From CTSoil-075 sp042610375 (lineage in GTDB: Bacteria > Bacillota > Negativicutes > DSM-13327): a stretch of DNA of 64,000 nucleotides. Below are positions 16,705 through 26,688 of this stretch, piece by piece (positions within the stretch are counted from its first letter, which is position 1; every line of letters begins with the position of its first letter). Position numbers and translations under genes: made by a program. The notes below the pieces were generated by a model. That model was not told the DNA's origin. It did no database searches and was given only the letters and a program-made list of their open reading frames with translations. The DNA lies in NCBI RefSeq assembly GCF_042610375.1, contig NZ_JBGJZL010000016.1, positions 15,898-79,897 of the forward strand, written 5' to 3'.

Positions 16705-18909
16705 ATGCTCACATCTTCCAATAAAAATTCTTTACGTATTACTATTTTATATGCTACTGTTTCTAGCATATGGATACTTTTTTCTGATAGCGTATTAAAT
16801 TTGATGGTTGCAGATCCACAGATGATTCTTCGATTATCAATAGTTAAAGGCTGGATTTTTATTGCTTTAACAAGTATGATGTTATATTTTCTGATACAAC
16901 ATCATACTTTACAGTACGAAATCAAAAATCAAGAGTTAGAAAAAAACAATCTTGAACTTATGGCAGCTTATGAAGAGTTAAGGGCATTAGAAGAAGAATT
17001 GCGTGATCAGTTGGCCACCTTAGAAAAAAATCAAGAATTGCTTCGAGAAAATAAAGAATTACTGGTTACAAAAAATACATATCTGAATACATTATTCGGA
17101 ACAACATTAACAATGGTAAAACGCATGAATATGAATGCTTTATATCAAAGGATTGTCGAAGGGGCAGCAGAACTTGCTGATTCAGCTGACGCTTTTATCT
17201 TTTTAGTAGATCCTACAGGCGAATACTTAGAATTAAAAACGAGTACTGGTGGTCCTCATACAGAAAATACTGGAATGATCCTCAAACGGGGAGAGGGGTT
17301 ATCTGGTAGGGTATGGCAGAAGGGGCATAGTATCATTATTGATAACTATAATTCTTGGTCTGAAAAAGTGACAGGGCATAATTTTAGTAGCATGGGGGCA
17401 ATGGTCAGTGTGCCTGTCTATCGTGAAAGTCAGATCGTAGCGATCTTAGGTTTAAGTTATTCAAATCATAGTGGAAAAACTTTTACAGAAGAGAAAATGA
17501 CTGTACTTGAACAGTTCGCAAACATTGCATCATTAAGTATTGATAATGCTCGCTTATATGATTCACTGCAGATGGAATTAGAGAAACGGCAAAAACAGCA
17601 AGAAAAAATTTCCTACCTTGCTTATCATGAACCTATCACAGGTTTGTACAATCGAAATTTCATCAAAGAAACTTTTGGAGAGTTGTTAGCATCAAACAAT
17701 AAAATTGCGGTGTTGATGTTAGACTTGGATGGTTTTAAGATTGTCAATGATATTGCAGGTCATGATGCAGGTGATAATTTACTAAAGATCATGGCTAAAC
17801 GTTTGAAAAGTATTAATATCCCTTGTCATATTGCTAGTATGGGGGTGGATAAATTTATTATTATCTACCAACCGCCAAATGAAGGAGAAGGGTATGTAGA
17901 AAAAATCGCTGAAATGTTACTTGATGCATGCAGTGAGCCATTTGAGGTTGATGGCTATGATTTTTCTTTGACAGGTAGTGTAGGGATCGCTGTGTATCCT
18001 GATGATGGTCATGACATTGGTGTATTAATCAAAAATGCAGATATTGCAATGGCACGTGCTAAAGAAAAGAAGGAAAATAGTTATCATTTATATACGAAGG
18101 AACTATCCAAGCAAATTGTGAGTCGACTCAATTTAGAAAGAGACTTGCGGGATGCTCTTGAAAGAGATGAATTAGTTCTTTATTATCAGCCTCGCGTCAA
18201 TATTAAAACTGGAGAGATTCAGTCTCTTGAAGCGTTAGTACGTTGGCAGCATCCAGAACGTGGGTTGATTTTTCCTGATCGTTTTATCCCCTTAGCTGAA
18301 GAAACAGGGCTGATTGTTCCCTTAGGAACGTTGGTTTTAGAGCAAGCCTGCCGGCAAATTAAAACATGGTACGATGCGGGAAAATGGATGACAATTTCAG
18401 TGAATCTTTCTGCCAAACAATTTTATCATGGTAATCTTTTAGAGACAATCAGGGGTATTTTAGAAAAGACAGGTGCTTTGCCAGAACTATTAGAATTAGA
18501 AATTACAGAAACCTTGTGCTTATACGATATTGCATCTGCAATTGAAACAATGAAGGCATTAGGGAAACTGAAAATACGTATTTCCATGGATGATTTTGGT
18601 ACTGGTCAGTCCTCTTTAGTCAATTTGAAACGATTACCCATAGATACATTGAAAATTGATAAATCTTTTATCCAAGATGCAGAGGTGTCCTTAGAAAGTG
18701 CTTCAATTGTAAAAACCATTGTTATTCTTGGTAAAACCATGCACCTTAACGTAACAGCAGAAGGCGTTGAAACTGTAGGACAATTAGAACTTTTACAGCA
18801 ATATGAGTGTGATGAAGTGCAAGGTTATCTTTTTAGCAAGCCCTTGCCTTTAGAAAATATTGAAGCATATTTAGAAAATAATAAAAATCTAGAAATTATA
18901 GGTAGCTAA
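16705..18909 (+). CDS. Membrane GAF-GGDEF-EAL protein, GGDEF degenerate, likely c-di-GMP phosphodiesterase
   Basis: 734 residues. Two N-terminal membrane segments are followed by a coiled coil (about residues 75-135), a GAF domain (about 145-285), GGDEF (about 305-460) and EAL (about 475-725). The GGDEF signature reads MGVDKF, so the catalytic glycines and glutamate are lost. The EAL part keeps EALVRWQHP, EITETL, DDFGTGQSS, KIDKSFI, TAEGVET and QGYLFSKPLP, all expected of an active phosphodiesterase. A ribosome-binding site (GAAGGGG) precedes the ATG at 16705; an in-frame ATG at 16672 lies before that site. It probably hydrolyses c-di-GMP in response to a GAF ligand, with the GGDEF as a GTP sensor. 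Confidence 0.88.
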   Translation: MLTSSNKNSLRITILYATVSSIWILFSDSVLNLMVADPQMILRLSIVKGWIFIALTSMMLYFLIQHHTLQYEIKNQELEKNNLELMAAYEELRALEEELRDQLATLEKNQELLRENKELLVTKNTYLNTLFGTTLTMVKRMNMNALYQRIVEGAAELADSADAFIFLVDPTGEYLELKTSTGGPHTENTGMILKRGEGLSGRVWQKGHSIIIDNYNSWSEKVTGHNFSSMGAMVSVPVYRESQIVAILGLSYSNHSGKTFTEEKMTVLEQFANIASLSIDNARLYDSLQMELEKRQKQQEKISYLAYHEPITGLYNRNFIKETFGELLASNNKIAVLMLDLDGFKIVNDIAGHDAGDNLLKIMAKRLKSINIPCHIASMGVDKFIIIYQPPNEGEGYVEKIAEMLLDACSEPFEVDGYDFSLTGSVGIAVYPDDGHDIGVLIKNADIAMARAKEKKENSYHLYTKELSKQIVSRLNLERDLRDALERDELVLYYQPRVNIKTGEIQSLEALVRWQHPERGLIFPDRFIPLAEETGLIVPLGTLVLEQACRQIKTWYDAGKWMTISVNLSAKQFYHGNLLETIRGILEKTGALPELLELEITETLCLYDIASAIETMKALGKLKIRISMDDFGTGQSSLVNLKRLPIDTLKIDKSFIQDAEVSLESASIVKTIVILGKTMHLNVTAEGVETVGQLELLQQYECDEVQGYLFSKPLPLENIEAYLENNKNLEIIGS

Positions 18910-18919
18910 AACGGCAAAT

Positions 18920-18976
18920 AACCCCATCGTGGAAGGTTTTGCATGAATCGCAAAACTTTCCACGATGGGGTTTTCT
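18920..18976. terminator. Bidirectional terminator between convergent genes
   Basis: A 23-bp stem (18920-18942 with 18950-18972, one mismatch) has a 7-base loop and T-rich flanks on both strands. Confidence 0.85.
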
Positions 18977-18979
18977 TAA

Positions 18980-20152
18980 TCAATATGACTGATGTTCAGG
19001 TTTTTGAAAATGTATCGTTATGTTGACGATTTCTGGATGGTTACCGATGCGAATCGGTGGACCCCACGTGCCGACACCACAGGAGACAATGATTTGCATG
19101 CCTTCTTTGCGAAGATAGCCCCAGTCTAATTCATAGATCTTTTTAGTTAATAAGTTATTGGGAAACAGTTGTCCTAGGTGAGTGTGCCCTGATAGTTGCA
19201 AATCAACACCTTGCTCGATGCCATCTTGTAGATTATGTGGCTGATGATCAAGTAAGATAATCGGCAATGCATGGTCAGTGCCAGTCATAACTGTACTTAG
19301 TTCTTCCCGTTCAATACCTGTATAACGTTTCTTGGAGAGATCATCCCGACCGACGAGATAGAAAGCGTCAGCTACACGTGTTGACTGATCGCGTAACATA
19401 TGAACATGACCTTGTTCCAAGTACTGAATAGCCAAATCGGTTTTTTTGTCAAAATATTCATGGTTGCCTAAAATTCCATATGTGCCGAACTTAGGTTTTA
19501 ATCTCGCGAAGTTATCAATCATATTTTGATTTTGGAGTACATCAACATTGCTATCAATAATATCGCCAGTAAAGAGTACAAGATCAGGTTCCAATTGGTT
19601 AATACGATTGATAAGTTTAGTTAAGCGCTTATTCGTAATGATATTTCCCAAATGAATGTCTGAGACCATCACAACCTGTAGTGTTTCCAGAGAACCTGCA
19701 GGTTTGGGAATCGTAATCTCATAATTTTGGGTCAAGGGATGGCGGGCATTCCAAGTGCCATAACTAATCAAGAGTAATGTCGTACAGAAGATTGTAGTCG
19801 TTATGATAAAAGGATGTTTTGTTAATTTTTCTGGTAAAAAAATTTTTCGTCGATTAATGAATCGTAATAGATCAATCAATAAGGTAAATAAGCATAAATA
19901 ATAAAGAGTACCTACCCAAAGAGCACCAAGGAATGTAAGGTTATCGATCCACATAGATGGAAGATAGGATTCTCCTAATCGAGCGAGGGGGTAAGCTGCT
20001 GCAAGCAAGCATACAACAATTTTATAACATAGACCTCTTACTGGGGCAGTACTTAGATTTAATCCTTGCCAACCTCGCCAACCTACATAATAATTAGCAG
20101 TGCTATAAATGGCTAAGAATATTGTTATCATTAAGACTAAGTTGCTGTTCAT
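18980..20152 (-). CDS. Membrane-anchored metallophosphoesterase (YkuE-like)
   Basis: 390 residues. About four hydrophobic segments occupy residues 1-140, followed by a calcineurin-like phosphoesterase domain. Metal-binding blocks appear in order: SDIHLGN (about 166), FTGDIID (about 196), GILGNHEYFD (about 226), and the distal LLDHQPHNL and LSGHTHLGQLFP. The five blocks are intact, so it should be a dinuclear metal hydrolase facing the cell surface. Substrate is unknown; homologues act on cell-envelope or lipid phosphoesters. It is monocistronic and convergent with the GGDEF/EAL gene. Confidence 0.82.
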   Translation of the reverse strand: MNSNLVLMITIFLAIYSTANYYVGWRGWQGLNLSTAPVRGLCYKIVVCLLAAAYPLARLGESYLPSMWIDNLTFLGALWVGTLYYLCLFTLLIDLLRFINRRKIFLPEKLTKHPFIITTTIFCTTLLLISYGTWNARHPLTQNYEITIPKPAGSLETLQVVMVSDIHLGNIITNKRLTKLINRINQLEPDLVLFTGDIIDSNVDVLQNQNMIDNFARLKPKFGTYGILGNHEYFDKKTDLAIQYLEQGHVHMLRDQSTRVADAFYLVGRDDLSKKRYTGIEREELSTVMTGTDHALPIILLDHQPHNLQDGIEQGVDLQLSGHTHLGQLFPNNLLTKKIYELDWGYLRKEGMQIIVSCGVGTWGPPIRIGNHPEIVNITIHFQKPEHQSY

Positions 20153-20235
20153 GGTGATGTTTATTCTCCTTCAGATTATCAGCATATTCTGCGATCTCTT
20201 ATTATCATTTCGCGATTCTGCTAGTTTTTCCTGCA

Positions 20236-20278
20236 GAAGAAAACTGCTAGCTGGCAATATGCCAACTAGCAGTTTTTG
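20236..20278 (-). terminator. Terminator downstream of hcp
   Basis: AAAACTGCTAG-C-TGGCA and TGCCAACTAGCAGTTTT form a long stem around ATA, read on the minus strand from hcp with TTTTCTTCT following. Confidence 0.7.
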
Positions 20279-20287
20279 TTTAAAAAG

Positions 20288-21589
20288 TTATTCACCAAGA
20301 ATGGCTTTCATATCTTCTTCAGCCGTAGTGATGAGTTGTAAACCAAAGGTTTCATTAAGGACTTTGAAAACATTTGGCGAAATGAATGCAGGAGGTGTAG
20401 GTCCAATGCGAATGTTCTTCACACCTAAGTGGAGAAGAGTTAAGAGGATGGCTACAGCCTTTTGCTCATACCAAGAAAGAACAAAGGAAAGAGGCAGATC
20501 ATTTACGCCACATTTAAAGACGCTAGCCAAGGCTACAGCGACTTGAATACCAGAGTAAGCATTATTACATTGACCTAAATCAAGCAGACGAGGAATGCCA
20601 TCAATATCACCAAATTCAAGATCATTAAAGCGATATTTACCGCAGGCTACAGTTAAAATTACGCAATCTTTAGGTACTTTTTGTGCCATTTCAGTATAGT
20701 AGTTACGACCAGTTTTGGCACCATCACAGCCACCGATGAGGAAGAAACGTTTAATTTTACCAGTTTTAACGGCTTCAACAACTTTATCAGCCAAGCTAAG
20801 GATCACGTTGTGATGGAAACCTGTATCTAAAGTATATGTGCCTTCAGTTTCAGTCAGTGCAGGCAAAGCTTTTGCATGAGCAATGATTTCAGAAAAATCA
20901 CGGTCAAGGATTTGTTTGCCGCCTTGCAGACCTGTGATGTTACGCATGTAGATGCGATCGCCATAAGTACATTTAGCAGTAAGAGGCATTACGCAGTTCG
21001 TAGTGACTAAAATTGCACCAGGGAAATTTTCAAACTCAGTACGTTGGTTTTGCCATGCAGTACCGAAGTTTCCTACTAAATGTTTGTATTTTTTCAGCTC
21101 AGGATAACCATGAGCAGGTAACATTTCTCCATGAGTATAAACATTGACGCCTGTACCTTCTGTTTGTTTCAACAGTTCTTCAAGATCGAGTAGATCATGA
21201 CCAGTGATGACAATACCAGGTCCAGGTTTCGTGCCAGTAAAGACTTTGGCAGGGGTTGGAGAACCAAAATGATCAACATGAGCTTTATCAAGTACTTCCA
21301 TAATTCTAAGGTTCATTTCACCACATTTTAAGACCATTTCAATATGTCTTTCTAGGCTAAAATTAACGTTAGTTAATGTAAAGAACAAAGCATCATGCAT
21401 AAACGCATCGACTTGTTCATCTCTAGCACCAAGTTCGCGTGCATGATGGGCATAAGCAGAGATTCCTTTTAGTCCAAAAATAAGTGTATCTTGAAGGCTG
21501 GCGATATCTTCGTTTTTACCGCAAACCCCCACGGTAGTACAGCCTGTACCTGCTGCAGTTTGTTCACATTGATGGCAAAACATACTCAT
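20288..21589 (-). CDS. hcp: Hybrid cluster protein (hydroxylamine reductase), short class
   Basis: 433 residues, clearly shorter than the roughly 550 of the common classes. The N-terminal cluster ligands are C5, C8, C17 and C23 (Cx2Cx8Cx5C). The hybrid cluster region has NCVMPL, GGCDGAKTGRNYY, TVACGKYRFN and LDLGQCNNAYSG. The missing roughly 110 residues after the first cluster match the class III proteins described from archaea and thermophiles. Hcp handles NO or hydroxylamine in the cytoplasm of anaerobes. GAGGGGGAT precedes the start. A perfect CRP/FNR-type palindrome sits about 41.5 bases before the predicted transcription start, suggesting activation under nitrosative stress. Confidence 0.9.
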   Translation of the reverse strand: MSMFCHQCEQTAAGTGCTTVGVCGKNEDIASLQDTLIFGLKGISAYAHHARELGARDEQVDAFMHDALFFTLTNVNFSLERHIEMVLKCGEMNLRIMEVLDKAHVDHFGSPTPAKVFTGTKPGPGIVITGHDLLDLEELLKQTEGTGVNVYTHGEMLPAHGYPELKKYKHLVGNFGTAWQNQRTEFENFPGAILVTTNCVMPLTAKCTYGDRIYMRNITGLQGGKQILDRDFSEIIAHAKALPALTETEGTYTLDTGFHHNVILSLADKVVEAVKTGKIKRFFLIGGCDGAKTGRNYYTEMAQKVPKDCVILTVACGKYRFNDLEFGDIDGIPRLLDLGQCNNAYSGIQVAVALASVFKCGVNDLPLSFVLSWYEQKAVAILLTLLHLGVKNIRIGPTPPAFISPNVFKVLNETFGLQLITTAEEDMKAILGE

Positions 21590-21654
21590 TATTCATATCC
21601 CCCTCGTATTTTTTAATTACATAACTTATTATAACGAGGTTAAGATAAAATGAA

Positions 21655-21670
21655 TGTGATGTACATCACA
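21655..21670 (-). promoter_or_regulatory. CRP/FNR-family operator in the hcp promoter
   Basis: TGTGATGTACATCACA is a perfect 16-base palindrome. On the minus strand a TATAAT lies at 21633-21628, predicting transcription near 21621. The palindrome is then centred at about -41.5, the class II activator position. The -35 hexamer is poor, as expected for an activated promoter. Confidence 0.75.
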
Positions 21671-21717
21671 ATTTTAGCAAAAAAGATAAAAAAATGTCAG
21701 AATAGTAAAAATATCGA

Positions 21718-23874
21718 TTAAATCTTCTTGAATTTTTTTATGGTAGTGACTAAAATGTCAACTTCATCTCCATTTTTTACAATGGCTGTATATTCTGTTG
21801 GCTGCTGATTTAAGTGAATCATTACACTGCTGCCTCGTGGCAGATCGCGTGTATTAAAATCAGCAGCTAGTAGTACATCACTAATCATTGGGTGTGGTTG
21901 CTCTGTGCAAGAAAAATCTATGATACTGCCCTTGGGAGCGATATCTGTTGGCAGAGCTTGAATACCATTCATTGTAATACTAAAGCGACGTAGAGGGATC
22001 TGACATTTAGCGCCATTGAATAAGAGGGTAAGGGCATCTTCAGATGGATCATGCAAACCGAGAAGTTCACTAATTGTAGGTTCTGGTGGATTGATCACTC
22101 GAATCGTATCACCAGCCTTAACAGGTGTAGAGGCTTGAGCTAAGGTTTGGTTAAGAGTATATTGCGGCCATACGCTATAGATGCGTTCACTTCCATTAAT
22201 GGTATATATATATTGAATCGGTTCGCTTTCACTACCGGTTGCCGTTAATACTTCTCCAAGGGTGAGAGGCAATCGGCATGTCACTTGATCACGATCAGTG
22301 AGTTGTGATTCAGGATCAGCGACGATACCGTTAACCGTAAGAATAGAAGGAATATAGTGAGATTGTTCATTAATAAAAAGAGGTAATGCCATAGATGTAT
22401 CTACGATATCCCGGAGATAGACGACAGGTACAGAACCGTCGACACCTTTAATAACCGTGATTGTATCATCTTCATGTAAAGGATGATCCAGTGAAGTTTC
22501 ACTGCCATTTAATTCAATGCGCCCAGGTTTTCCATACGTTCCAGAAAAAAACTTAGTTTGTCCATTCGTATTGATGGTGATACCCATTCCTGGACGACCG
22601 CGTAGACTACGAATATCAATACCAGCTGCTAAGAGAGCATCGGCAATTGTCAGTTGTCCAAGATTAAATAAATGTAATGGTTGCTTATTTAATGTAACGT
22701 TAATAAAATTTAGGGTTGGACTTGCTGAAAGTTTTAAAATACCTAAAGGTGTTACAGCATCAGGGGCACAAAGATCAGTAGGGATATTGTGAAGACCTTC
22801 TATTGTATCAGGACAGCGAACAGCTACTCTTGAAGCTGGCATATCAAGGGCTTGGGCCAGCAGTTCGGGGAGCATAGGAGTCAGAGAACCACCACCGACG
22901 AGTAGTACTGCCTGCGGCGCAACGTTATTTAAGGTTACAATTTGTAAGGCGATGGCTTGAGCAAGTTGGGCGACGTCTTGTGTAATACTATCAATTATTT
23001 CACTAGTCGGCACTTCATGGCTAAAACCTAAGACATCATTAAATGTAACTTTATTTATTTCTGGATCAGTAAGTTGCCTTTTAATTTTTTCAGCGACATT
23101 AAAGTCGAGGAGGTGTTTTTGGGAAATGGATTCGGTAATTTCATCGCCAGCACAAGGAACCATGCCATAACCGATAACCGAACCATCTTTAGTAATGGCT
23201 ACATCAGATGTGCCTGCTCCTACATCAACTAAGACAAGATTAAGATGGCGCATAGTCTGAGGGATCAGTACGTTAATAGCCGCAATTGGTTCAAGGGTTA
23301 AGGTGGCCATCTCAAGATTGACCATCGTAATGGCTGATTGCAAGGAATCAATAACTTGTTTAGGAAGAAAAGTTGCAATTAGTTCAATGCTAGCTAGTTT
23401 ACCTCGTTGTCCTACTAAAGTTTTGAGTGGGGTAGTATCGAGTGTAAAACTGACAACACTGTAACCAACACAATAGTATGCAGTCGGATCATTAATGGCG
23501 TTGGAAGTCGATAGTTGCTGCTGAGCCGACTGGATAGCTGCTAATTCTAAAGCATGCTCATCGATTTTTGTCAGTATACCCCGATCATAGGCTTCAATTT
23601 CGGCTTGGGATTTTATTGTACATAAAGCCCGTCCAGCTGCTGCTACGGATACTTTCTGTAAGGGACCACATGTTTCTTCCAATTTATTTTTAATAATAGC
23701 AATAATTTTGGCAACTTCTGGGACGTCTTTAATTTGTCCATCTAGCATGGCGCGTGTATGATGTTCTCGGCGTTCGGAAGCTATGATTTCGATACCATGT
23801 TCTGTTTGTTCCCCAACTAATCCGACAACACTGCGTGTGCCAATATCTAATGCAAATAGCAGGTTTTTTTTCAT
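21718..23874 (-). CDS. FtsA/actin-like ATPase with long beta-rich C-terminal extension
   Basis: 718 residues. The first 400 are an FtsA/PilM-type actin fold: phosphate 1 loop FALDIGTRSVVGLVGE, a connect-1 region, phosphate 2 VLVDVGAGTSDVAI and adenosine motif VLLVGGGSLTPMLPELL. Classical FtsA is about 420 residues. Here some 310 more follow, containing repeated modules of the type (V/L)xVNG and DTITVIKG, which look like small beta-grasp units. No amphipathic membrane helix of FtsA type is seen at the end. GGAGCC precedes the ATG at 23874; a longer in-frame start at 23913 lacks a better site. It may be an envelope or sporulation-linked paralogue rather than the division FtsA; role unknown. Confidence 0.7.
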   Translation of the reverse strand: MKKNLLFALDIGTRSVVGLVGEQTEHGIEIIASERREHHTRAMLDGQIKDVPEVAKIIAIIKNKLEETCGPLQKVSVAAAGRALCTIKSQAEIEAYDRGILTKIDEHALELAAIQSAQQQLSTSNAINDPTAYYCVGYSVVSFTLDTTPLKTLVGQRGKLASIELIATFLPKQVIDSLQSAITMVNLEMATLTLEPIAAINVLIPQTMRHLNLVLVDVGAGTSDVAITKDGSVIGYGMVPCAGDEITESISQKHLLDFNVAEKIKRQLTDPEINKVTFNDVLGFSHEVPTSEIIDSITQDVAQLAQAIALQIVTLNNVAPQAVLLVGGGSLTPMLPELLAQALDMPASRVAVRCPDTIEGLHNIPTDLCAPDAVTPLGILKLSASPTLNFINVTLNKQPLHLFNLGQLTIADALLAAGIDIRSLRGRPGMGITINTNGQTKFFSGTYGKPGRIELNGSETSLDHPLHEDDTITVIKGVDGSVPVVYLRDIVDTSMALPLFINEQSHYIPSILTVNGIVADPESQLTDRDQVTCRLPLTLGEVLTATGSESEPIQYIYTINGSERIYSVWPQYTLNQTLAQASTPVKAGDTIRVINPPEPTISELLGLHDPSEDALTLLFNGAKCQIPLRRFSITMNGIQALPTDIAPKGSIIDFSCTEQPHPMISDVLLAADFNTRDLPRGSSVMIHLNQQPTEYTAIVKNGDEVDILVTTIKKFKKI

Positions 23875-24092
23875 AAAAGGCTCCTTTATGCATTGCTTTT
23901 TTTTACCGATCAAACATTTTTAAATAGGGATAGAGTGAGTAAAACCTTTGTGGTTCTTAAGTTCGCTTTTTGTTGCCGATTTCCTTTTTGACTGGTATAA
24001 TTGCTGTGTCTATAAAAAGAATTTTTTTGTTTTAAAATAGAATAAACGGTCGAATTTGATAAGTATTTGTTGATATTGAGAGGAGTTAGATT

Positions 24093-24935
24093 GTGTCCCA
24101 CATTCACATTGTTGTTGATACTAGTGCGCAGCTTACGAAAGAAATGTTTGAAAAACATCCTAATTTACATAGTGTGTCTATGAAAGTACGGATCGGTGAA
24201 GAAGAATGGCCTGAAGATGAGATTTCCAACGCAGAGTTATTTAGGAGATCTAAGGAATGTAAACAACATCCTCAAACTTCACAGCCTGCGCCGGGTGATT
24301 TTATTGAGATATGTAAACCCTTGCTTGAGGCGGGCAAAGAAATTATTGTGATTGCAGTATCAGGTGGGCTCAGTGGCACTGCACAAGGTGCAAGATCCGT
24401 AGCCAAGATGCTTGATGAAAAACGAATGCATGTTATTGACTCGAGTACAGCCTCCATTGGAATGGTGCAACTGGCTAAAGGGGCATTAGCAATGGCGGAT
24501 TCTGGTATGGAGACTTCCGTGATCATTAGTAAATTATTAGCGATGGTTGAAGCAACACATACCCTCATTCTGGTTGATACCTTAGATTATTTATATAAGG
24601 GTGGACGTATTGGTGGGGCTGCTGCGTTATTTGGTACTATTTTTCAAATTAGACCAGTCATTCATTTAATAGATGGTAAAGTTGCAGTTTTAGATAAAGT
24701 ACGTACGAAACAAAGAGCAGTGACTCGGATGCTTGATGAGCTTAAGCGCTATAATGAATTAGAGTATATTGGTATTGGTAATGTGGATGCTCCTCTTGAA
24801 GAAGAGATGATTGTAGAGCGAGTCAAAGAAATATATCCAGATGTTCCCATACTCCATGCTGGGATTGGCTCCGTATTGGGTGCCCATTTAGGACCCGGTA
24901 TGATCGGGGTTGTTTTTCAAGAGAAAATAAAATAA
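24093..24935 (+). CDS. DegV family fatty-acid-binding protein (FakB-like)
   Basis: 280 residues. It has the DegV fold signatures IVVDTSAQL, PQTSQPAPGDF, VIAVSGGLSGTAQGARSVA, and VDTLDYLYKGGRIG. These proteins bind a single fatty acid and present it to the kinase FakA, giving acyl-phosphate for phospholipid synthesis. The start codon is GTG, eight bases after GAGAGGAG. The FakA-like gene follows 32 bases later, so the pair forms a complete fatty acid kinase unit. Confidence 0.88.
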   Translation: MSHIHIVVDTSAQLTKEMFEKHPNLHSVSMKVRIGEEEWPEDEISNAELFRRSKECKQHPQTSQPAPGDFIEICKPLLEAGKEIIVIAVSGGLSGTAQGARSVAKMLDEKRMHVIDSSTASIGMVQLAKGALAMADSGMETSVIISKLLAMVEATHTLILVDTLDYLYKGGRIGGAAALFGTIFQIRPVIHLIDGKVAVLDKVRTKQRAVTRMLDELKRYNELEYIGIGNVDAPLEEEMIVERVKEIYPDVPILHAGIGSVLGAHLGPGMIGVVFQEKIK

Positions 24936-24967
24936 AGCAGTATTTTGGTAAGTGGGAGGGATTCATA

Positions 24968-26584
24968 GTGCAGGAAAAAATGGAATGGATTACTGGTAAT
25001 GATTTTCGCCAGATGATTATAGGAGCCTATCAGACTTTTATGCGTGAACATGAATACATTAACAGTTTGAATGTTTTCCCAGTTCCTGATGGTGATACAG
25101 GTACCAATATGTTATTAACCCTAGGATCAGTGGCGCGGGCTGTTAGTGAAGCCACTGATAGTGATATTGGTTCATTGAGTAAGCGGGCGGCCGATAGTGC
25201 AATTATGGGAGCGCGGGGTAATTCTGGTGTGATCTTATCCCAGATTTTTCGTGGGATTGCCCGTGGTTTGAGTGGTAAACAACAAGCTACATCAGCAGAG
25301 GTTGGTAAAGCTTTTCAATATGGTGTCTTATATGCCTATCGAGCAGTGTCAAAACCAGTAGAAGGGACAATTTTGACTGTTGCGAAAGGCATTGCTAAGG
25401 GGACTCAGCAGGCAGTACGTGATCGTTTATCTTTTGTTGAGATTTTAACTTGTGCAATTACTGCAGGTGAGCAGGAACTTGAAAGAACTCCTGAATTGTT
25501 GCCGATTTTAAAAGCTGCTGGAGTCGTCGATGCTGGTGGTAAAGGATTGATCGTATTTTTATCAGGTTGTCTTGAAGGTTTGGGTGGCGAATATAGTGGA
25601 CCTGAAGCGAATATTGATAGTCATTTGCAGGCAGATTTTCCTAATGCGTTGGAAGTTGATTTAGTCCATCCTTATTGCACGGAATTTTTGGTTAAACGGG
25701 CAAGTATTAGCACTGCTGATGTGAAAAAACACTTGCATAATATGGGAGACTCTCTTGTTGTAGCCCAAGGCAGTGATTTTTTGAAAGTTCATATTCATAC
25801 GGCCCATCCTGGTGGAATATTGGAATTAGCGACAGCTTGGGGTACTTTGCATGATATCAAAATTGACAATATGGCTGATCAACATCAGCACCGTCAAGAA
25901 ATGTCCATAACTCCTGAAGAAGAAGCTACTGGCATTGTTGTGATTAGCGTAGCTGCAGGTTCTGGGGTGGCTGAAATCATGAATCAAATGGGTGCTGGCA
26001 TTGTGATTATGGGCGGGCAGACGATGAATCCGCCTGTTGAAGATTTTGTCGATGCTGTACATCGGGGGAATGGGGCACAGTATATTATTTTGCCTAATAA
26101 TAAAAATATCATCTTAGCCGCTGAACAAGTAAAAAAATTACTTGGTGACAGGGTCGAAATTGTGCCGACGACCAATGTTCCCCAGGGCCTTGCTGCGTTA
26201 GTAGCTTTTGATGCTGAGCTAGATATGGCTACGAATATTGAACGTATGATGAGTCGTCTTGGCGACGTAACTGCGGCTGCCGTTACAACAGCAGTGCGAG
26301 ATAGTATGGTTGATGGGCGTACTGTTGTGTCAGGAAAGTTCATTGGTGTAGTGGACAATCGGGTGATGGTGGATGCGGATGAAGTCGGTATTGCCTTGAG
26401 CAAAATGGTAAATTTATTACTGCAGCCCGAACATGAAATGATTAGCCTGTATTATGGTGCTGATCTTGCTGAAACTGAAGCCCAGGAATTAACCGAATCC
26501 TTGAGACGTGATTTACCGAATCTAGAAATAGTGTTATATTTCGGTGGACAACCCCATTATCATTTCATCTTCAGCATTGAGTAA
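24968..26584 (+). CDS. fakA: Fatty acid kinase catalytic subunit FakA (DhaL/DAK2 domain)
   Basis: 538 residues, normal for FakA/YloV. The N-terminal DhaL-type ATP domain contains NVFPVPDGDTGTNMLLTL (Mg-ATP binding aspartates) and ARGNSGVILSQIFRG. The middle and C-terminal domains bind FakB; YYGADLAETEA and the terminal YFGGQPHYHFIFSIE resemble the family. It phosphorylates FakB-bound fatty acid. The start is GTG with GGGAGG upstream. It is co-transcribed with the DegV-type gene. Confidence 0.9.
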   Translation: MQEKMEWITGNDFRQMIIGAYQTFMREHEYINSLNVFPVPDGDTGTNMLLTLGSVARAVSEATDSDIGSLSKRAADSAIMGARGNSGVILSQIFRGIARGLSGKQQATSAEVGKAFQYGVLYAYRAVSKPVEGTILTVAKGIAKGTQQAVRDRLSFVEILTCAITAGEQELERTPELLPILKAAGVVDAGGKGLIVFLSGCLEGLGGEYSGPEANIDSHLQADFPNALEVDLVHPYCTEFLVKRASISTADVKKHLHNMGDSLVVAQGSDFLKVHIHTAHPGGILELATAWGTLHDIKIDNMADQHQHRQEMSITPEEEATGIVVISVAAGSGVAEIMNQMGAGIVIMGGQTMNPPVEDFVDAVHRGNGAQYIILPNNKNIILAAEQVKKLLGDRVEIVPTTNVPQGLAALVAFDAELDMATNIERMMSRLGDVTAAAVTTAVRDSMVDGRTVVSGKFIGVVDNRVMVDADEVGIALSKMVNLLLQPEHEMISLYYGADLAETEAQELTESLRRDLPNLEIVLYFGGQPHYHFIFSIE

Positions 26585-26688
26585 AAATAGAATTTACTTC
26601 TTCCTTTTTGAACTCATTGTGTATATAATAAAGGGATAGGGTGTATAATGTTTTTGATGGTTATCCTGACTAAGGAAAGGAGATTTTT

